A DNA stretch of 64,000 nt from positions 1,922,001 to 1,986,000 of the forward strand of contig JAFFSR010000243.1 in assembly GCA_017163975.1 (NCBI GenBank), written 5' to 3'. The translations under genes and the position numbers were made by a program. Below, piece after piece: positions 47,344 to 60,169 of the stretch (its first letter is position 1; every line of letters begins with the position of its first letter). Source of the stretch: Anastatus disparis. Taxonomy: Eukaryota > Arthropoda > Insecta > Hymenoptera > Eupelmidae. The notes under the pieces were generated by a model. It had not been told where the DNA came from. It ran no database searches and saw only the letters and a list, made by a program, of their open reading frames with translations.

Positions 47344-48481
47344 ATACAATTACAATACGAATTAACAAAGCATACTTTCAGAAATTGATAATTTTTTATT
47401 TTTTCATTGATTTATATATATTCATATTTAAAAATTTATGAACAGATTTTATGTAAATTTCATGTAAACCAGAATATTTTCTTAATAATTGGTCAATATG
47501 ATTGTATTAAGTTTTTCCATACAATTTAAATAAAGATTTGATTTTTATAATGTAATAAAATTATGTATAGAATGATGAAAAAATCTGAAATTTAATGCAA
47601 ATGCAATGTAAAACTGGAAGCTTGATTCAAGTCTGTACAAGAAAATTATTAATTTTACCGTAATTCTACAGCGAAATAGCATAAAAATTGATAATTTTAC
47701 CATAATTTTATTGTACTATTGCATGAAATTGTGTGTATGAGCATATAGAAATTTATTTATTTCACATGAGATTTTAGATTTTTAGAATTAAATTTTATAA
47801 ATTTTTATTAAATGTTTGTTAATATACTATGTTATAAATGAAATAGAATTTTTATTTTTTATCTACGTATACATATAACCTTTACACATTCTAAAAATCA
47901 ATTATTATATTTAGGCATGAAGAACTGCCACCAGCTCAAGATGATGATGTATGGGAAGATACCATTGATATCTGTATGCTTTGTGACGAACCCATAGAAT
48001 CTTCAAAATCCCGGCTTGTCAAAGAACGAGGAATAAATAATCTACTTATTGCAAGTACTCGCCGTAAGGACAATAAACATTTAATTTTGCAAAAATTAAA
48101 ACAAGTAACCATACATACAGTTTGCCAAAATATGTATACAAGAGAATCAAATATTGAATTAGCTTCAAAGTCCCAGAAAAAAAGTGGCAAGATGATAGAA
48201 AACGTCGTCAAGATGGTCAAGATTTTGAATTTTCGAAAAATTGTTTCTTTTGTTCTTTTTCGTGTATTGATAGCAAAAAAAATTGTAAACGTATTTCAAA
48301 ACAAACGACAATTGACAATATAAACGCACAATTAATAGTATACCCGAAAACAGAATGAAATAAAATAATAGCATCGCCTCTATGTATTTTAAATATCAAA
48401 GAAGATAATTTCTACACTAATAATGATGTGTTTTACCATTCACAATGCTTAAGAGCATGACGAAGCTGCCCGCCTTATAAT

Positions 48482-48840
48482 AATATTTCCAATCCTAACT
48501 TATGAATAAATGATGCGTTTAATCGAGTTTTTTTGCTTCAAAGAAAAAATTTGTAAGATTAAACTCTAGTGCGGACAACTCAAGAAATCCACCAAAATAT
48601 AATACATACAAAGTTATAATAAAAACTTTCAATGTATCGTATTTTAAGGTTAGGTTTGCCGAGTTTGATATTTAATTTCCAATCCAAACTCATAAAAAAA
48701 TAACAAGACCAAATGATTTTTTATTTTAACAAAAATTATTGTATTAATATAGCTTTAGTGCGGACAAGTCATTATATTTGTTTAATTTATGAATTTAAAA
48801 AAATATTGATAAAATAAAAAAAGCAAAACTCGATTGCTGC
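48482..48840. repeat. Unrecognised insert with two diverged direct copies in the K gene
   Basis: The coding match pauses here. Two stretches starting ATTTCCAATCC (48,485 and 48,674) and both containing AGTGCGGACAA are diverged direct copies. Target duplication not found. Confidence 0.4.
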
Positions 48841-50235
48841 AGCTCCGACATGCCGTTAAGTGTTTTTTATCAATATAATCTAAATACCGTTCTGGGAAGA
48901 CCGATTACAGAGAACATGTCTAACTTAATATCTTTCATTATAAATTATATATTAGAAAATTCTGCCAATTCTCTTTGAGAGTTATTATTAACGAATACAT
49001 AGGCCAATACGGACGAACAGATGTACCTCGATTTGAAAGATTCAAAGATTATTTGAAAGAACATTTTGATGTGTTTCTTTGTTTTAAACGTACTCTAGGA
49101 AAATGTTTAGAAAATGAGTGGTATTCTTTAAGACGAAAAAGCAACGAAGAAGAAGGAAGATTGAGAATAGTCGAAATGGCAGTGCATATTATGCTGCAGG
49201 ATATAAGAGCAATGAACGACATTGAAAATTACAATTCGCCAACAGATTTTTTAACCAACATCAAAGATGTGCCACAAATGTTAAAATTATTAATTGAAAT
49301 TCTAATTAAAACCCATAAACATGAGCCGAAAAATGGGTTGTGGGAGAAATGGGAGAATAGAACATAACAGCAGCTCATATTTTGATATCTTCTGTGAGAC
49401 CGCGATCTTTCTCTTCTCCCATTTTATAAGGTCTATCGTGCATGATGAACACAAAATTTTCAGCACGAGGTCTTATTGATTGTTTGTACAATATAGGTCT
49501 TTGTGCATCGTATTCTGAAACGATGAAATTTGAAAGCTCATTAATAAATGATCCTGAAACTTTCAATTTTGTTACTGATACATATTTACAGTTTGTTTAC
49601 AATAGTGCCGACCATAATACAGCGACTATTTATGGCAAAAATACGTTTCATTGCATGGGTGGTATAATGTGTGTAACGCCATCATCCTCAGTAATTTTTA
49701 ATAGTAATATTCCGCGCTTGAAAGGGACGTTACCTGCCAATCAGAGTTGGGCATAGTTAATTAAATTCGTCAATTGATTGACGAATAACTAATAATTAAG
49801 TGATTAGTTATTAATTAAACTTCAATTAACTGAGAATAATTATCATTATGGGTCAGTTAATTGAAAATAAAATTTTAATTACCAATTACATAAGAGTTTA
49901 ATTGATGATTAAGATTTTAATTATCAATTAAACGATTCGTAATTGATAACTTATTTTAATTGACTAATATTTAATTAAGAATTAAATTTTTATTATCAAT
50001 TAAATACGAGTTTAATTGATAATTAATATTTTAGTTATGAATTAAAAAACCTGTAATTAATAACTAATTTTAATTATCTAAAGTCTAATTGAGAATTAAA
50101 TTTTAATTATAAATCATATAAGAGTTTAATTAAAAATTAAAATTCAGTTATCAATTAAATGACCCATAATTGAGAACTAATTTTAATTATCTGAAGTTTA
50201 ATTAAGAATTAAATTTTAATTATCAATCATATAAG

Positions 50236-50848
50236 AGTTTAAGAGGACGTTGGATCTTTCTATCCTTTTCTAATCGAAAAATGTAGGATATTGGAAAAAC
50301 TAGTAATTATTAGTAGAAATTAAGAGTTAGATCTCAGTGGCTCAGTCGGTAGAGTGAGGGATTCGTAATCTCAAGGTTCCGAGTTCGAATCCCGCTCTCG
50401 GTGACCGAATGATACAAGTACCACTGTACGTTACATGTGCTTTGTTCACAAACACACTGATGATCTCCGTCGCTAATTAGCATCAAATGATAGCATAAAT
50501 AGAGCGACGTTAAATAAAAAAAAAAAAAAAAATAAGAGTTGTCCGCAACTTGTACAGTAAAAAACAATATTTTTTCTTATGAGGACAAATTACTTTTGAT
50601 GCTTTCTTTTCAAGAAAAGTTTGACATACTTAAACATCATAATCTCTAGCTTAACTTATGATTTTTCAAGTATGTCAAACTTTTCTTGAAAACAAAGCAT
50701 CAAAATTAATTTGTCTTCATAAGAAAAATATTGTTTTTTACTGTACAAGTCGGGACAACTCTTAATTTCTATCAATAATCACTAGTTTTTCCAAAACCCT
50801 ACAATTTTTAAGTAAAAAAGGATAGAGAGATCCAGCGTCCTCTTAATT
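50236..50848. mobile_element. Foldback in the left subterminal array
   Basis: Ends AGAGGACGTTGGATCTTTC and its near-complement ...GATCCAGCGTCCTCT, with a centre near 50,650 (GACATACTTAAACATC side). The left arm carries a SINE that the right arm lacks. Confidence 0.82.
50329..50532 (+). mobile_element. tRNA-derived SINE, family B, copy 2
   Basis: Head with A box TGGCTCAGTCGGTAGAGTG and B box GAGTTCGAATCCC, body shared with the SINE at 13.93 kb, and a poly-A tail. The 8 base duplication TAAGAGTT stands at 50,321-50,328 and 50,533-50,540. The unoccupied arm is at about 50,755. Confidence 0.9.
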
Positions 50849-52267
50849 GAGAATTAAATTTTAATTATCAATTAGATAAGAGTTTAAATAAAAATTAAAA
50901 TTCAGTTATCAATTAAATGACCCATAATTAATAACTAATTTTAATTATCTAAAGTTTAATTGAGAATTAAATTTTTATTATCAATTAAATGAGAGTTTAA
51001 TTAAAAATTAAAATCCAGTTATCAATTAAATGACCCATAATTAATAACTAATTTTAATTATCTGAAGTTTAATTGAGAATTAAATTTAAATTATCAATTA
51101 AATGAGAGTTTAATTAAAAATTAAAATTCAGTTATCAATTAAATGACCCATAATTGATGACTAATTTTAATTATCTGAAGTTTAATTGAGGATTAAATTT
51201 TAATTATCAATCACATAGGAGTTGAATTGAGAATTTAATTTTAATTATCAATTTAATAAGAGTTTAATTGAGAATTTAATTTTAATTATTAATTTAATAA
51301 GAGTTTAATTAAAAATTAAAATTTAGTTATCAATTAAATGACCCATAATTGATAACTAATTTTAATTATCTGTAAATTAAATGGCCTGTTAATTGACAAC
51401 TAATTTTAATTATCTGAAGTTCAATTGAGAATTAAATTTTAACTATCAATTACATAAGTTTCATTAATCATTAAAATTTTAGTTATCAATAACATGACCC
51501 GTAATTGGTACCTGATTTCAATTATCTAAAGCTTAATCGAGAATTAAATTTCAACTATCAACTAGCAAAAAATGATGGTTTTTTTTAACTTTTCCGCTAA
51601 ATTAAGCAACGTTTATATTTTTTCACGTTTTGTTCCTTAGTCTTTTTTTTGTTATAGAAAAACGAAAAGAGAGCATTTGAAAAGCAAGTTTAATCTAGGT
51701 AAACTTCCTTTTTTTATATTATACAGTTAATTACCCCGATATGTCCGCTTTCCTTATGACCATACCCCTCCGTTAATGTTTGAAGCTTACCCTCTCCATG
51801 CCTACTAACTCTCAAGCCTTGAAATTTATATCCGAGATTCTCTATATGACCACGAGTTTCTTGAATTCTTATTGATTGGAGAAACATGAATTTAAAAACA
51901 AATTTCACCTAAATCATTTTTATTTAAATATAAAAATGAATTTTATATTATTAATTATTCATCGGAATATCAAACATTATATGATGATGAAATAAAATCA
52001 AAATTTTCATCTTGGTTAGCTTTTCTATCATCAATTTGGAACGATCAACATTGATTGATTCTTTTACTTCTTTTTCATTATGATCATAATTGAATACTAA
52101 AATCATTTAAATCATTAATATTATAACCTTAAGTATTACTTTCTACATATCATGTGTATCAGATACGAAATAATATTTACCATACACGTTTGTTATTAAA
52201 AATATATAAACACTGGATTGTGCCTGGAACCGAGAAATGTAGCATGCGCCTTAGTGAGGGTACATCG

Positions 52268-52530
52268 ATACACTGTAAAAAATTTTGTGTAATTCGTTAA
52301 ATTTTATTTTGTAGAAATATTTTTGTGTTAAAATTTTACAAACGTTTGTAAAATCAACACAAAAAATTTTGTAATTTAAAAATTAAAACAAAAACTTTTG
52401 TAGAATTAACACATGGAGTTTGTAAATTTTACAAACATGTGTGTACTTATAAATTTTAACACAAAAAAATTTGTATTTCATCTCTAACACTTATGTGTGT
52501 TAAAATTACAAATTTTTTTTCACTGTGTAC
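52268..52530. mobile_element. MITE with CACTGT-poly(A) ends
   Basis: Left end TACACTGTAAAAAATT and right end AATTTTTTTTCACTGTGTA are inverted. The interior is made of repeated TTTTGTGTTAAAATTTACAAA phrases in both directions (phrase shortened and variable). Non-coding. Confidence 0.7.
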
Positions 52531-53419
52531 TTGGAATTGTAGGGTCGCGGAGTTTCCGCCAGAAGCATCTTTCGCCAGAAACGGTTTAAGGCCGGTTTAC
52601 ATGGTGCAGCGGCGAAGAAGATTTGTGTATGAGAAAAGATTTCATAGTGTTAAATCATTCCATTTTATTATAAATGTTAAATATACTTGATTTAAAAAAA
52701 ATAAATAAATATACATCATGTAGCAGCATTGAAAGTAGATACATTATAATTAAAATTGTGTCTATAAAAAAATAATATAATAAAAACTATAGTTATTTAA
52801 TATAATAAACTATAATAATTATTACAGTAAGACTATAATTGAAGGCCCGGATGCAATAAGAGCATTTACGCTCGGAGCACGTAAAACTGAAGTCACTTGG
52901 TAGTGAAAATTTCATTTTCTTCAAATAAATTTCAAAAAATTTAACGTTGTAAAACTCATCATGCCGCATCTTTTTTATATTAATAGTTTTTTTATGAAAT
53001 TTTTATTTTTCAAGAAAAAAATTAAAAACAATAAAATTTTTTACATTAAATTTCAATACTTTTTTAAACTTAAATCCTTGTAATTCGAGTAAATATTAAC
53101 CGGTTTTGCTGAAATTTGAAATTTATTTTCTAAATATTATAGCGAAACTTATGATAATTATAAAAAATGTTAATTCTTAAATAGTTAGTCGCAATTGTTT
53201 ATTAATTAATACAAATTACAAATTGTGCGTTTATAATGTACTCGAGAAAAAAGTATCGAGGGAACTTTCAAGTACAAGAAACTTGTAGCGAGAAAGTTTT
53301 TGGTTTTTGTATAAAAAAGATTTGTGGAAAGTTTCAAATCGATTGATGAATAATTAAAATAGATATAACATTTTACAAGTAGCGCGCATGCGGTCGAGCG
53401 CTGCAGTTTTCTTTATCAG
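52531..53419. other. hAT-like element interior, no gene recognised
   Basis: A 65-codon open frame at 52,493-52,690 spans the MITE edge and has no known domain. The rest is AT-rich and without features I can support. Confidence 0.35.
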
Positions 53420-54455
53420 TTAGATTCTCAGTGAATATTATTGTCAACTGAATGACTCTTGGTAATATTATTTGGGCAAAATACAAATATAAATAATAAA
53501 TGATATTTATTTAAAGTAAATAAACATATAAATAAACAAATAAATAAATAAATAAACACAAAATCTGTAATGTAATTATTTAATAATTAAATAATTATGT
53601 TACAGATTTTGTTTAATACTAATTTTTATTGTTTCAAATATTTCTATTTTGTCTGTTAAACCTTTTTTTCTTTCACATTAGTAATATAAGTTTTCTAAAA
53701 AATAAATAAAGAGTATTTTTAAACAATATAATGTTTGGGATTTATATTTATAAAAGTAAACATATATGCGTGTGTACGTTCACTCTTCTTCTACATAAAC
53801 AATTATAAATTTTGCCCGAATATATATATATATATATACGATTTGAAAGTGCTGTGGTCTTAACATATAGGAATATTTTGCTCAGTCTTCTTAAGTTTAA
53901 ATTTGTGAAAATTGTACACCATGAGGAATAATTGAATCAAAAACGGTCAAAAAGGAACAAGAAATGATACATCGTTCTTTTCCGACCGTTTTTTGATTCC
54001 ATTATAAGTATAAAATAATTTTCATTCCTCGTGATGTACAATTTTACAAGTCTAATCGTTATACAAAAGAAGACTAGTAGCAAAATATTCCTAAGAATAT
54101 GCAGTACATACGCATATATGTTTACTTCTATAAATATAAATCCCAACATTATATTGTTTAAAAATATGACATTTTGTGTTTTAAAAAAACTCATATTACT
54201 AATGCGAAAAAAAAAGGTTTAACAGACAAAATAAAAAGAAATCCTTTGAAACAATAAAAAAATCAGTATTAAAGAAAAATCTGTAATGTAATTATTTAAT
54301 TATTAAATAATTACATTATAGATTTTTGTTTATTTATTTATTAGTTTATTTATATGTTTATTTACTTTTAGTAAATATCATATTGTTATATTTGTATTAT
54401 TGCTTTTTCCAAATAATATTACCAAGAGTCATTCAGTTGACGTAATATTCACTAG
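53420..54455. mobile_element. Foldback, ~1.0 kb
   Basis: Arms of about 500 bases; matching landmarks are TGAATGACTCTTGGTAATAT (53,450) with ATATTACCAAGAGTCATTCA (54,420), and AAATCTGTAATGTAATTATT-type phrases at 53,560 and 54,280. The centre is near 53,960. (TA)n lies at 53,820-53,838. Confidence 0.78.
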
Positions 54456-54486
54456 TAAATTATTTACTAAAATTATTTCACGGTAT

Positions 54487-55371
54487 TGTAACGACCTAAA
54501 AAGGCTTTCTAAAATTTTTCTTTTTTATATACTTTAGCAATAGTCAACATCAAGACCTTTTGTATTTATAAAAAGTATATTAGAATCAATATGTACTACT
54601 GTTAGCGTTAGCTTAGGAAATTAGACTCTAGGTCAGCACGTATAATTTTGTTCATATTTCGCTACTAGGCCAATGGAAAACGTACGAAGTTTTATTACCC
54701 TAGTAGACGTTCGTTACCTTTTTTGGGCCTAGCCGAAAAACTTCAACCAATGGTGGCCTATGAAGTTTTGCACGTAATTCTTTTGTTTAAACATTTCGTT
54801 AGGCCACCGGAAACACACGCTTTCTGTTTCCTTTTATGGTTTTAAACAAATTGTACTTGACCAATACCGGCTACAAGAGGTGGACCCAAGTTCGACACGT
54901 GCCATTTCCAATAATTTCTATTGTCTTTTTCCACTTTCGTTCTCTTTTTGTTAGTATAAAAAGACTTGGGAACATCCTCTAGGAAGCCAGTCATTTGCTC
55001 ATTTATAATTGTTACAGATCACTTCAATTATTGACCAGCGGGTCACCATTAATAATAAAAAGAAGCCAGTTTACCAAAATCTATAGTACAGTGCGGCCGT
55101 AAGTTACTTATATATAATAATCTACATTCAGTGAAAAATTAATATTTTATAAATTCTTTATTAACTTGAAAAGTATATTGAAAATCTAAAAGTTATAATC
55201 TAAAAGTATTATTGCATTATTTTGAAATTACAATTTCTTTATTTCTACTTCTAACGTCGGAAAGTGTATTAACAAATATAAACAAAAATCATAAATCTAA
55301 AAATTATTATTATGATACAATCTTCTTGCGAGAACGAATTTATAACAAATTGTGTACCAACGACCGACGAA

Positions 55372-55418
<47 letters not shown>

Positions 55419-55656
55419 TACATATTGTTTAATAAACCAGGAACTTTAAGTAAGCCTGACAAATTATTTAAAAACCTTTCTTTTTCTAGATCCCTTCTGA
55501 TTCTTAACGAGTTCTCGAGCTCGCGAAAGAAATCACATCCTTTCTCCTCTCTGCCACGCAATTAAATATATTTGCTACGCATCCGCTCGGCGTAGCAAAA
55601 CTATAACGTTCATCAATAAAATTATATTTATAATTATAAATAATCAGAACGTTACA
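54487..55656. mobile_element. Gypsy-type solo LTR
   Basis: It begins TGTAACGACC and ends GAACGTTACA, with terminal TG...CA in a short inverted repeat. An exact 4 base duplication GTAT flanks it (54,483-54,486 and 55,657-55,660). A TATA-like AGTATAAAAAGAC stands near 54,952 and AATAAA-like signals near 55,050 and 55,430. A (TA)n tract lies at 55,374-55,425. At 1170 bases it is a typical Gypsy LTR length. No internal region follows, so recombination has left a solo LTR. It sits in one arm of a small AT-rich inverted repeat whose other arm (55,770-55,835) shows the empty site. Orientation is likely plus from the TATA position. Confidence 0.82.
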
Positions 55657-56706
55657 GTATCATAATCAATAACTGTAATCATTACTACAAGATTATAATC
55701 ATTGATTACCCAATGTAGTTGTAGAATTAATCGTTGAATATATTGTAATTAATAATTATGATTTTGTAGTTATTATTATAGTTATTGATTATAATACCGT
55801 GAAATAATTACAGTATATCATAGTTTTACTGTAATAATTATAATATATCATAGTTCAGTAAAGTAAATAACTATAGTTTTTATTATAGTATTTTTTAAAA
55901 GGGTTATAGTAAATATTAGATTATATAACCATAGTTCTATATATATTTATTTATCAAATGTTTTATATCGTAATAAAAATTGTTACTACCATTACAAAAT
56001 TACAAAAAGATATTAAAAGAAATATCAAATGAATGTTCCCTTACGAAAAATAAATTTAAATACACACCGAAAATAACACTGTAATCAGCACTTAATCAAC
56101 ACTAAAATTTTGAGGATTATTTCGTATACCGAAAAAACACCAAGAAAACACCGTCATGAACACCCAAAATTTAAGAGTGCTTTTGATTTTGGTGTACACC
56201 CAGTGTTAGGTATTCATTTTGGTATACACCCAATTTTAGTGTGCATGATGTGTACACTCAGTTTTGGTGTACACAGTGTATATACCCAATTTTGGTGTAC
56301 ACAGTGTATACACGAAATTCTGGTATGCACAGTGTATTTTTAATTTTAGCATACATATAATTACAAAATTTTATTTCTGTAATTATAGGTAAACATTGAA
56401 ATTAGTTATACACGACGTAGACCAGTTTGAGGTACAAATAAATATGAATGCCTAAAAACAAAATACAGATAATAATAATTAAATTTATTAAATTTAAAGA
56501 AAAGTAACTAAATTTGTAAATTTAAATAAATAATTGATAATTATAGAAATTTATTGATACTAAAATAGTTTTTATTTTTTTTTATTATACATTAATCTCT
56601 TTATTAATAATAATACATTATGAAAATACTAAAATTATTAGGCATAACTTTAGTTACGAATTTTATTTTATTATTAAGCGACTAATATAATATTAAATTC
56701 TAAAAA
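55657..56706. repeat. AT-rich inverted phrases and a short tandem repeat
   Basis: 55,660-55,930 is a weak foldback built on ATAGTTATTGATTATAAT-type phrases. 56,170-56,340 holds about six diverged tandem units of about 30 bases marked TTTTGGTGTACACAGTGTA. The small open frame at 56,110-56,343 is this tandem repeat read through. Confidence 0.55.
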
Positions 56707-56795
56707 AGGCGAGAAAGCGTCCGCGACGTGGATCGAACCCCGGGCCTCTTGCACGACAGACAAGCGCTTAAACGTTGAGCCATTCCCACCGATGC
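56707..56795 (-). other. tRNA-like sequence (probably a SINE head or pseudo-tRNA)
   Basis: On the minus strand GGTGGGA and TCTCGCC can pair as a 7 bp acceptor stem. An A-box-like TGGCTCAACG, an anticodon arm CTTGT/GCAAG with loop CTGTCGT and a B box GGTTCGATCC follow in the right order. The T stem does not pair and there are about ten extra bases before the 3' acceptor strand, so I do not call a functional tRNA. Confidence 0.4.
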
Positions 56796-57219
56796 ATTTT
56801 CATTTCTTTGGTCGCTTCATATTCTATAAACTGCATACTTGCATTTTTTCTATATTCGCTACTATACGGCACTCGTAACACGTCTGAGGCCGTGGTAATG
56901 TCGTCTCCGACGTTTTATATATTAACTCCCATAGTTATTATAGAAATCTTCTTGATTTATCGACCGCGCAATCAGAAATTTCGTCAATCAGAAATTGAAA
57001 AACACGAGTCACTTTATGTAGACAATGCCTAGGTCTCAGGATAATCTACGGTTGGACGAAACATCATCCATCATAAGTGTATCTGGTTTTATAGCAGAGA
57101 ATAAAAAAATAAGGTATCATCTACAACGAAGTGCATCTAGTGTTATAGAGGCTTATCGAAAGATAAAAGTCACTTCTTGTAGAGGATGCGTGGATGCCAA
57201 GAATTTAATCATAGTTTGA
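56775..57219 (+). other. Two short overlapping open frames of unknown nature
   Basis: 56,775-57,032 (85 codons, two hydrophobic stretches) overlaps 57,025-57,219 (64 codons) by a few bases. I do not recognise either. They lie between the tRNA-like sequence and the right subterminal array of the hAT-like element, and could be a captured host fragment or chance. Confidence 0.25.
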
Positions 57220-58090
57220 ATAATTAAACCAATTATCAATTACGTGTCATTTAATTAATAACTAAAACTTTAACTATTGATTAAACTCTCGTATAATTGA
57301 TAACTAAACATTTAATCATCATTTAATTTATATATAAAACTTTAATTCTCGATTAAACTTCATATAATTGAAATCAGTTAGCAATTACGGGTCATTTAAT
57401 TGATAAATAAAATATAAACTATCAATAAAACTCTTAAATGATTGATAATTCAAATTTAATTCTCAATTAAACTTTAGATAATTAAAATTAGTTATCAATT
57501 ACGGGTCATGTAATTGATAACTTAAATTTTAATTATCAATGCAACTCTCATGTAATTGATAATTGAAATTTAATTCTCAATTAAATTCAGATAATTAAAA
57601 TTAGTTATCAATTATGGGTCATTTAATTGATAACTGAATTTTAATTTTTAATTACATTCTTATTTAATTGATAATTAAAATTTAATTCTCAATTAAACTT
57701 CAGATAATTAAAATTAGTTATCAATTATGGGTCATTTAATTGATAACTGAATTTTAATTTTTAATTAAACTCTTGTTTAATGGATAATTAAAATTTAATT
57801 TACAATTAAACTCCTATATGATTGATAATTAAAATTTAATTCTTAATTAAACTTAAGATAATTAAAATTAGTTATCAATTATGGGTCATTTAATTGATAA
57901 CTGAATTTTAATTTTTAATTAAGCTCTTATTTAATTAATAGTTAACATTTAATTCTCAATTAAACTCTCATTTAATTGATAATTAAAATTTTATTCTCAA
58001 TTAAACATCAGATAATTATATTAGTTATCGATTACGTGTCTTGTAATTAATGACTAAAAGTTTAATTAATAATTATTAATGGATAATTAC
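57220..58090. repeat. Right subterminal array of the hAT-like element
   Basis: About eleven diverged units carrying AATTATGGGTCATTTAATTG and related phrases, the reverse complement of the left array, ending about 17 bases before the right terminus. Confidence 0.85.
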
Positions 58091-59689
58091 TCATTTGCAC
58101 AACCCTGCTGCCAATACGAGCAGCACATTTGGCTTTCTCCCACTAACAGATTTCAAAAATAATAAACCGTTCAAATTAGACAGTGTGATTGTACAGGATT
58201 GGAAAGAAACAAATATTCCTGACTTTACCCTTCAAATCGAACCGGTCGATCTTTTATACTTCTACGGTAAGCACGCTGCAGCGAAGAAAACTCCTAATTG
58301 GTACGGATTAATGAACAAATTACATACGTTAAATGGAGATTTTTGCACAAGAGTTATTGCATCACCATTTATTAAAGTACCACCAAGCGACCATACTACA
58401 ATTTTAACGCCGCTGATTGATGCTAGGCGTAGAGCAAATCAAAATAATCAAAAACACTGTTTTGTTACATTTCATTTGCTTCTCTATATGAAAACTAATA
58501 AAATTATTTTTTTAATTGATGACACTAATGATTCACATAATGTACGTTCTGTAATCCCTCGTTTAGGAGGTTTTCATTTGGCTATGTCTTTTCTCGGGGC
58601 AATTGGAAATATAATGGCAGGTAGTGGTCTAAAGGAACCTTTTTGTACAATTTACGCTAAATTGTCAGCAGAAAAAGCATTGACCGGTCATGCATTTTCG
58701 AGATCTGTAAAAGGTCATTTGTTAGTAAAAGCTGCACTTGCTACCAATGTTTGTAAAAGCATACAATTTACGCAGCCAGAAACCGAATTTTTAGATTCAA
58801 ATTTAAATGAAATTAGAAAAGAAAATTTTAGAACATTTTTAATGGATTCTTTAATAAAGGAAATTACAAAGAAATTTGAATCTACTTTTTTAATGCTAGA
58901 GAATAATGGACCAACAAGTCAACTCTGGGTTCAGTATTCTAAATTGTTTTACTTGCTACAAAGATATATAGACGCAGAGCGATCAGAAAATTTCGACCTA
59001 CATCTTGAAGCGGTCAAATTAATGACACCCTTCTTTTTCTCCTCGGGGCATCACTTATATGCCAAAGCTTATTTGCTCTACATTCAACGAATGATAAGTT
59101 TAAAAGATATAATGGATATTGTACAGTATGACAAGTTTTGCAAACAAGGATTTAACACTGTTAGGCGGTCCAATCGTTTTTAGTGCGGAATATGGTCAGA
59201 TATGACCATTGAACAGGTATTGATGCGAGCTATTAAATGTACTGGAGGCTTGACACATGGTCGCGGATTAACTGAGAATATTATTGGAAAATGGGTGTCA
59301 TTTAGAATTGTTGTATTAGAAATCGGCAACGCTATGGAAAAATTTTGCGATTTGACGTTTGCGACATCTGAGCAGCATATCAACAACCGTATTTCTCGAA
59401 TATCTAGAGATGCAAATGATTTGGCGAAAGTACAGCAATTCTTTGAAACTTATAATCCCTTTCGGAAATCAGATAAAATATTTGGAATATATTCCGGTAT
59501 AATTGGCGATTTAAAGAATGTAAACTGTGACAAAGCTTTTAAAATTGGAAAACTGTTGATGTTGGAGACGTCGAATAAAAAATTCACAGACATTAAATAT
59601 AAACAAAGTAGTAAGATGGTAAATTTATTATCTACAAACGCTTTGATATAAAATAATGCCAATGAAGAAGTTCACATGTCACCGTTGTT

Positions 59690-60169
59690 TTTTTTTTTTT
59701 TTTTTTTTTTTTATCTGGTTCGCCCTATTGGCCCGGTGCAGCCTCTTGGCCAAGCTACCGACATCCTTGACCACCTCTGTGTCAGGATGTTTGCCTACCT
59801 TTTTCCCTTACCTATATGTTTCCTGTACCTTTATTTTTCCTACCTATTCCTTTACCTATTTTTAATCTACCCATACCCGAGAAATCACAGACTGCCGCGT
59901 TCCTAGAACAGTCGGTAAGTAGATTTCTACGGTAGATTCCTGCATTCGCCCAGGCCTAAGCCTGTGACGTAGGGAAAACTCCCCCAGGAGAAAACCTACG
60001 CCAGGAATATTTACCCATCGCGCTCAGAAGTTCTTTTTCCGATGAAAAACGCCTGAAAAAAATTTCAGGTGTTTTCACCGGGAATCGAACCCCCGACCAC
60101 TCGGAGCGAATGTGTAGAGACCGTATAAGGCGTGTGCCTTAGCCGGTTACGCCACAGACGCTCTTTTTT
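59690..60169 (-). mobile_element. tRNA-derived SINE, family A, copy 2, inside the K gene
   Basis: Same family as 12.54 kb: poly-T at the left end, and on the minus strand a tRNA-like head at the right end (B box GGTTCGATTCCC, A box TGGCGTAACCGGC). An exact 15 base duplication CATGTCACCGTTGTT flanks it (59,675-59,689 and 60,170-60,184). The exact duplication suggests a recent insertion. Confidence 0.93.

Larger units (their letters stand above)
49760..51560. repeat. Left subterminal array of the hAT-like element
   Basis: Tandem, diverged units of about 80 bases with the recurring phrases TCAATTAAATGACCCATAATT and TTAATTATC. The array is interrupted by the foldback at 50,236-50,848. The right array (57,215-58,090) carries the same phrases in reverse complement. 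Confidence 0.85.
49742..58107. mobile_element. 8.37 kb hAT-like element inserted in the K gene
   Basis: The left end CAGAGTTGGGCATAG pairs with the right end CTCATTTGCACAACCCTG (complement starts CAGGGTTGTGCAAATGAG). An exact 8 base duplication CTGCCAAT stands at 49,734-49,741 and 58,108-58,115. Removing the element and one copy rejoins the K reading frame at the same codon. 8 bp duplication and CAGRG ends are hAT traits. Long subterminal arrays of an AT-rich unit lie inside both ends. I find no transposase, so it is non-autonomous or has lost it. Confidence 0.92.

Noticed and set aside
56707..56795. Functional tRNA gene
   Set aside because: The T stem does not pair and the molecule would be about ten bases too long; kept only as tRNA-like.
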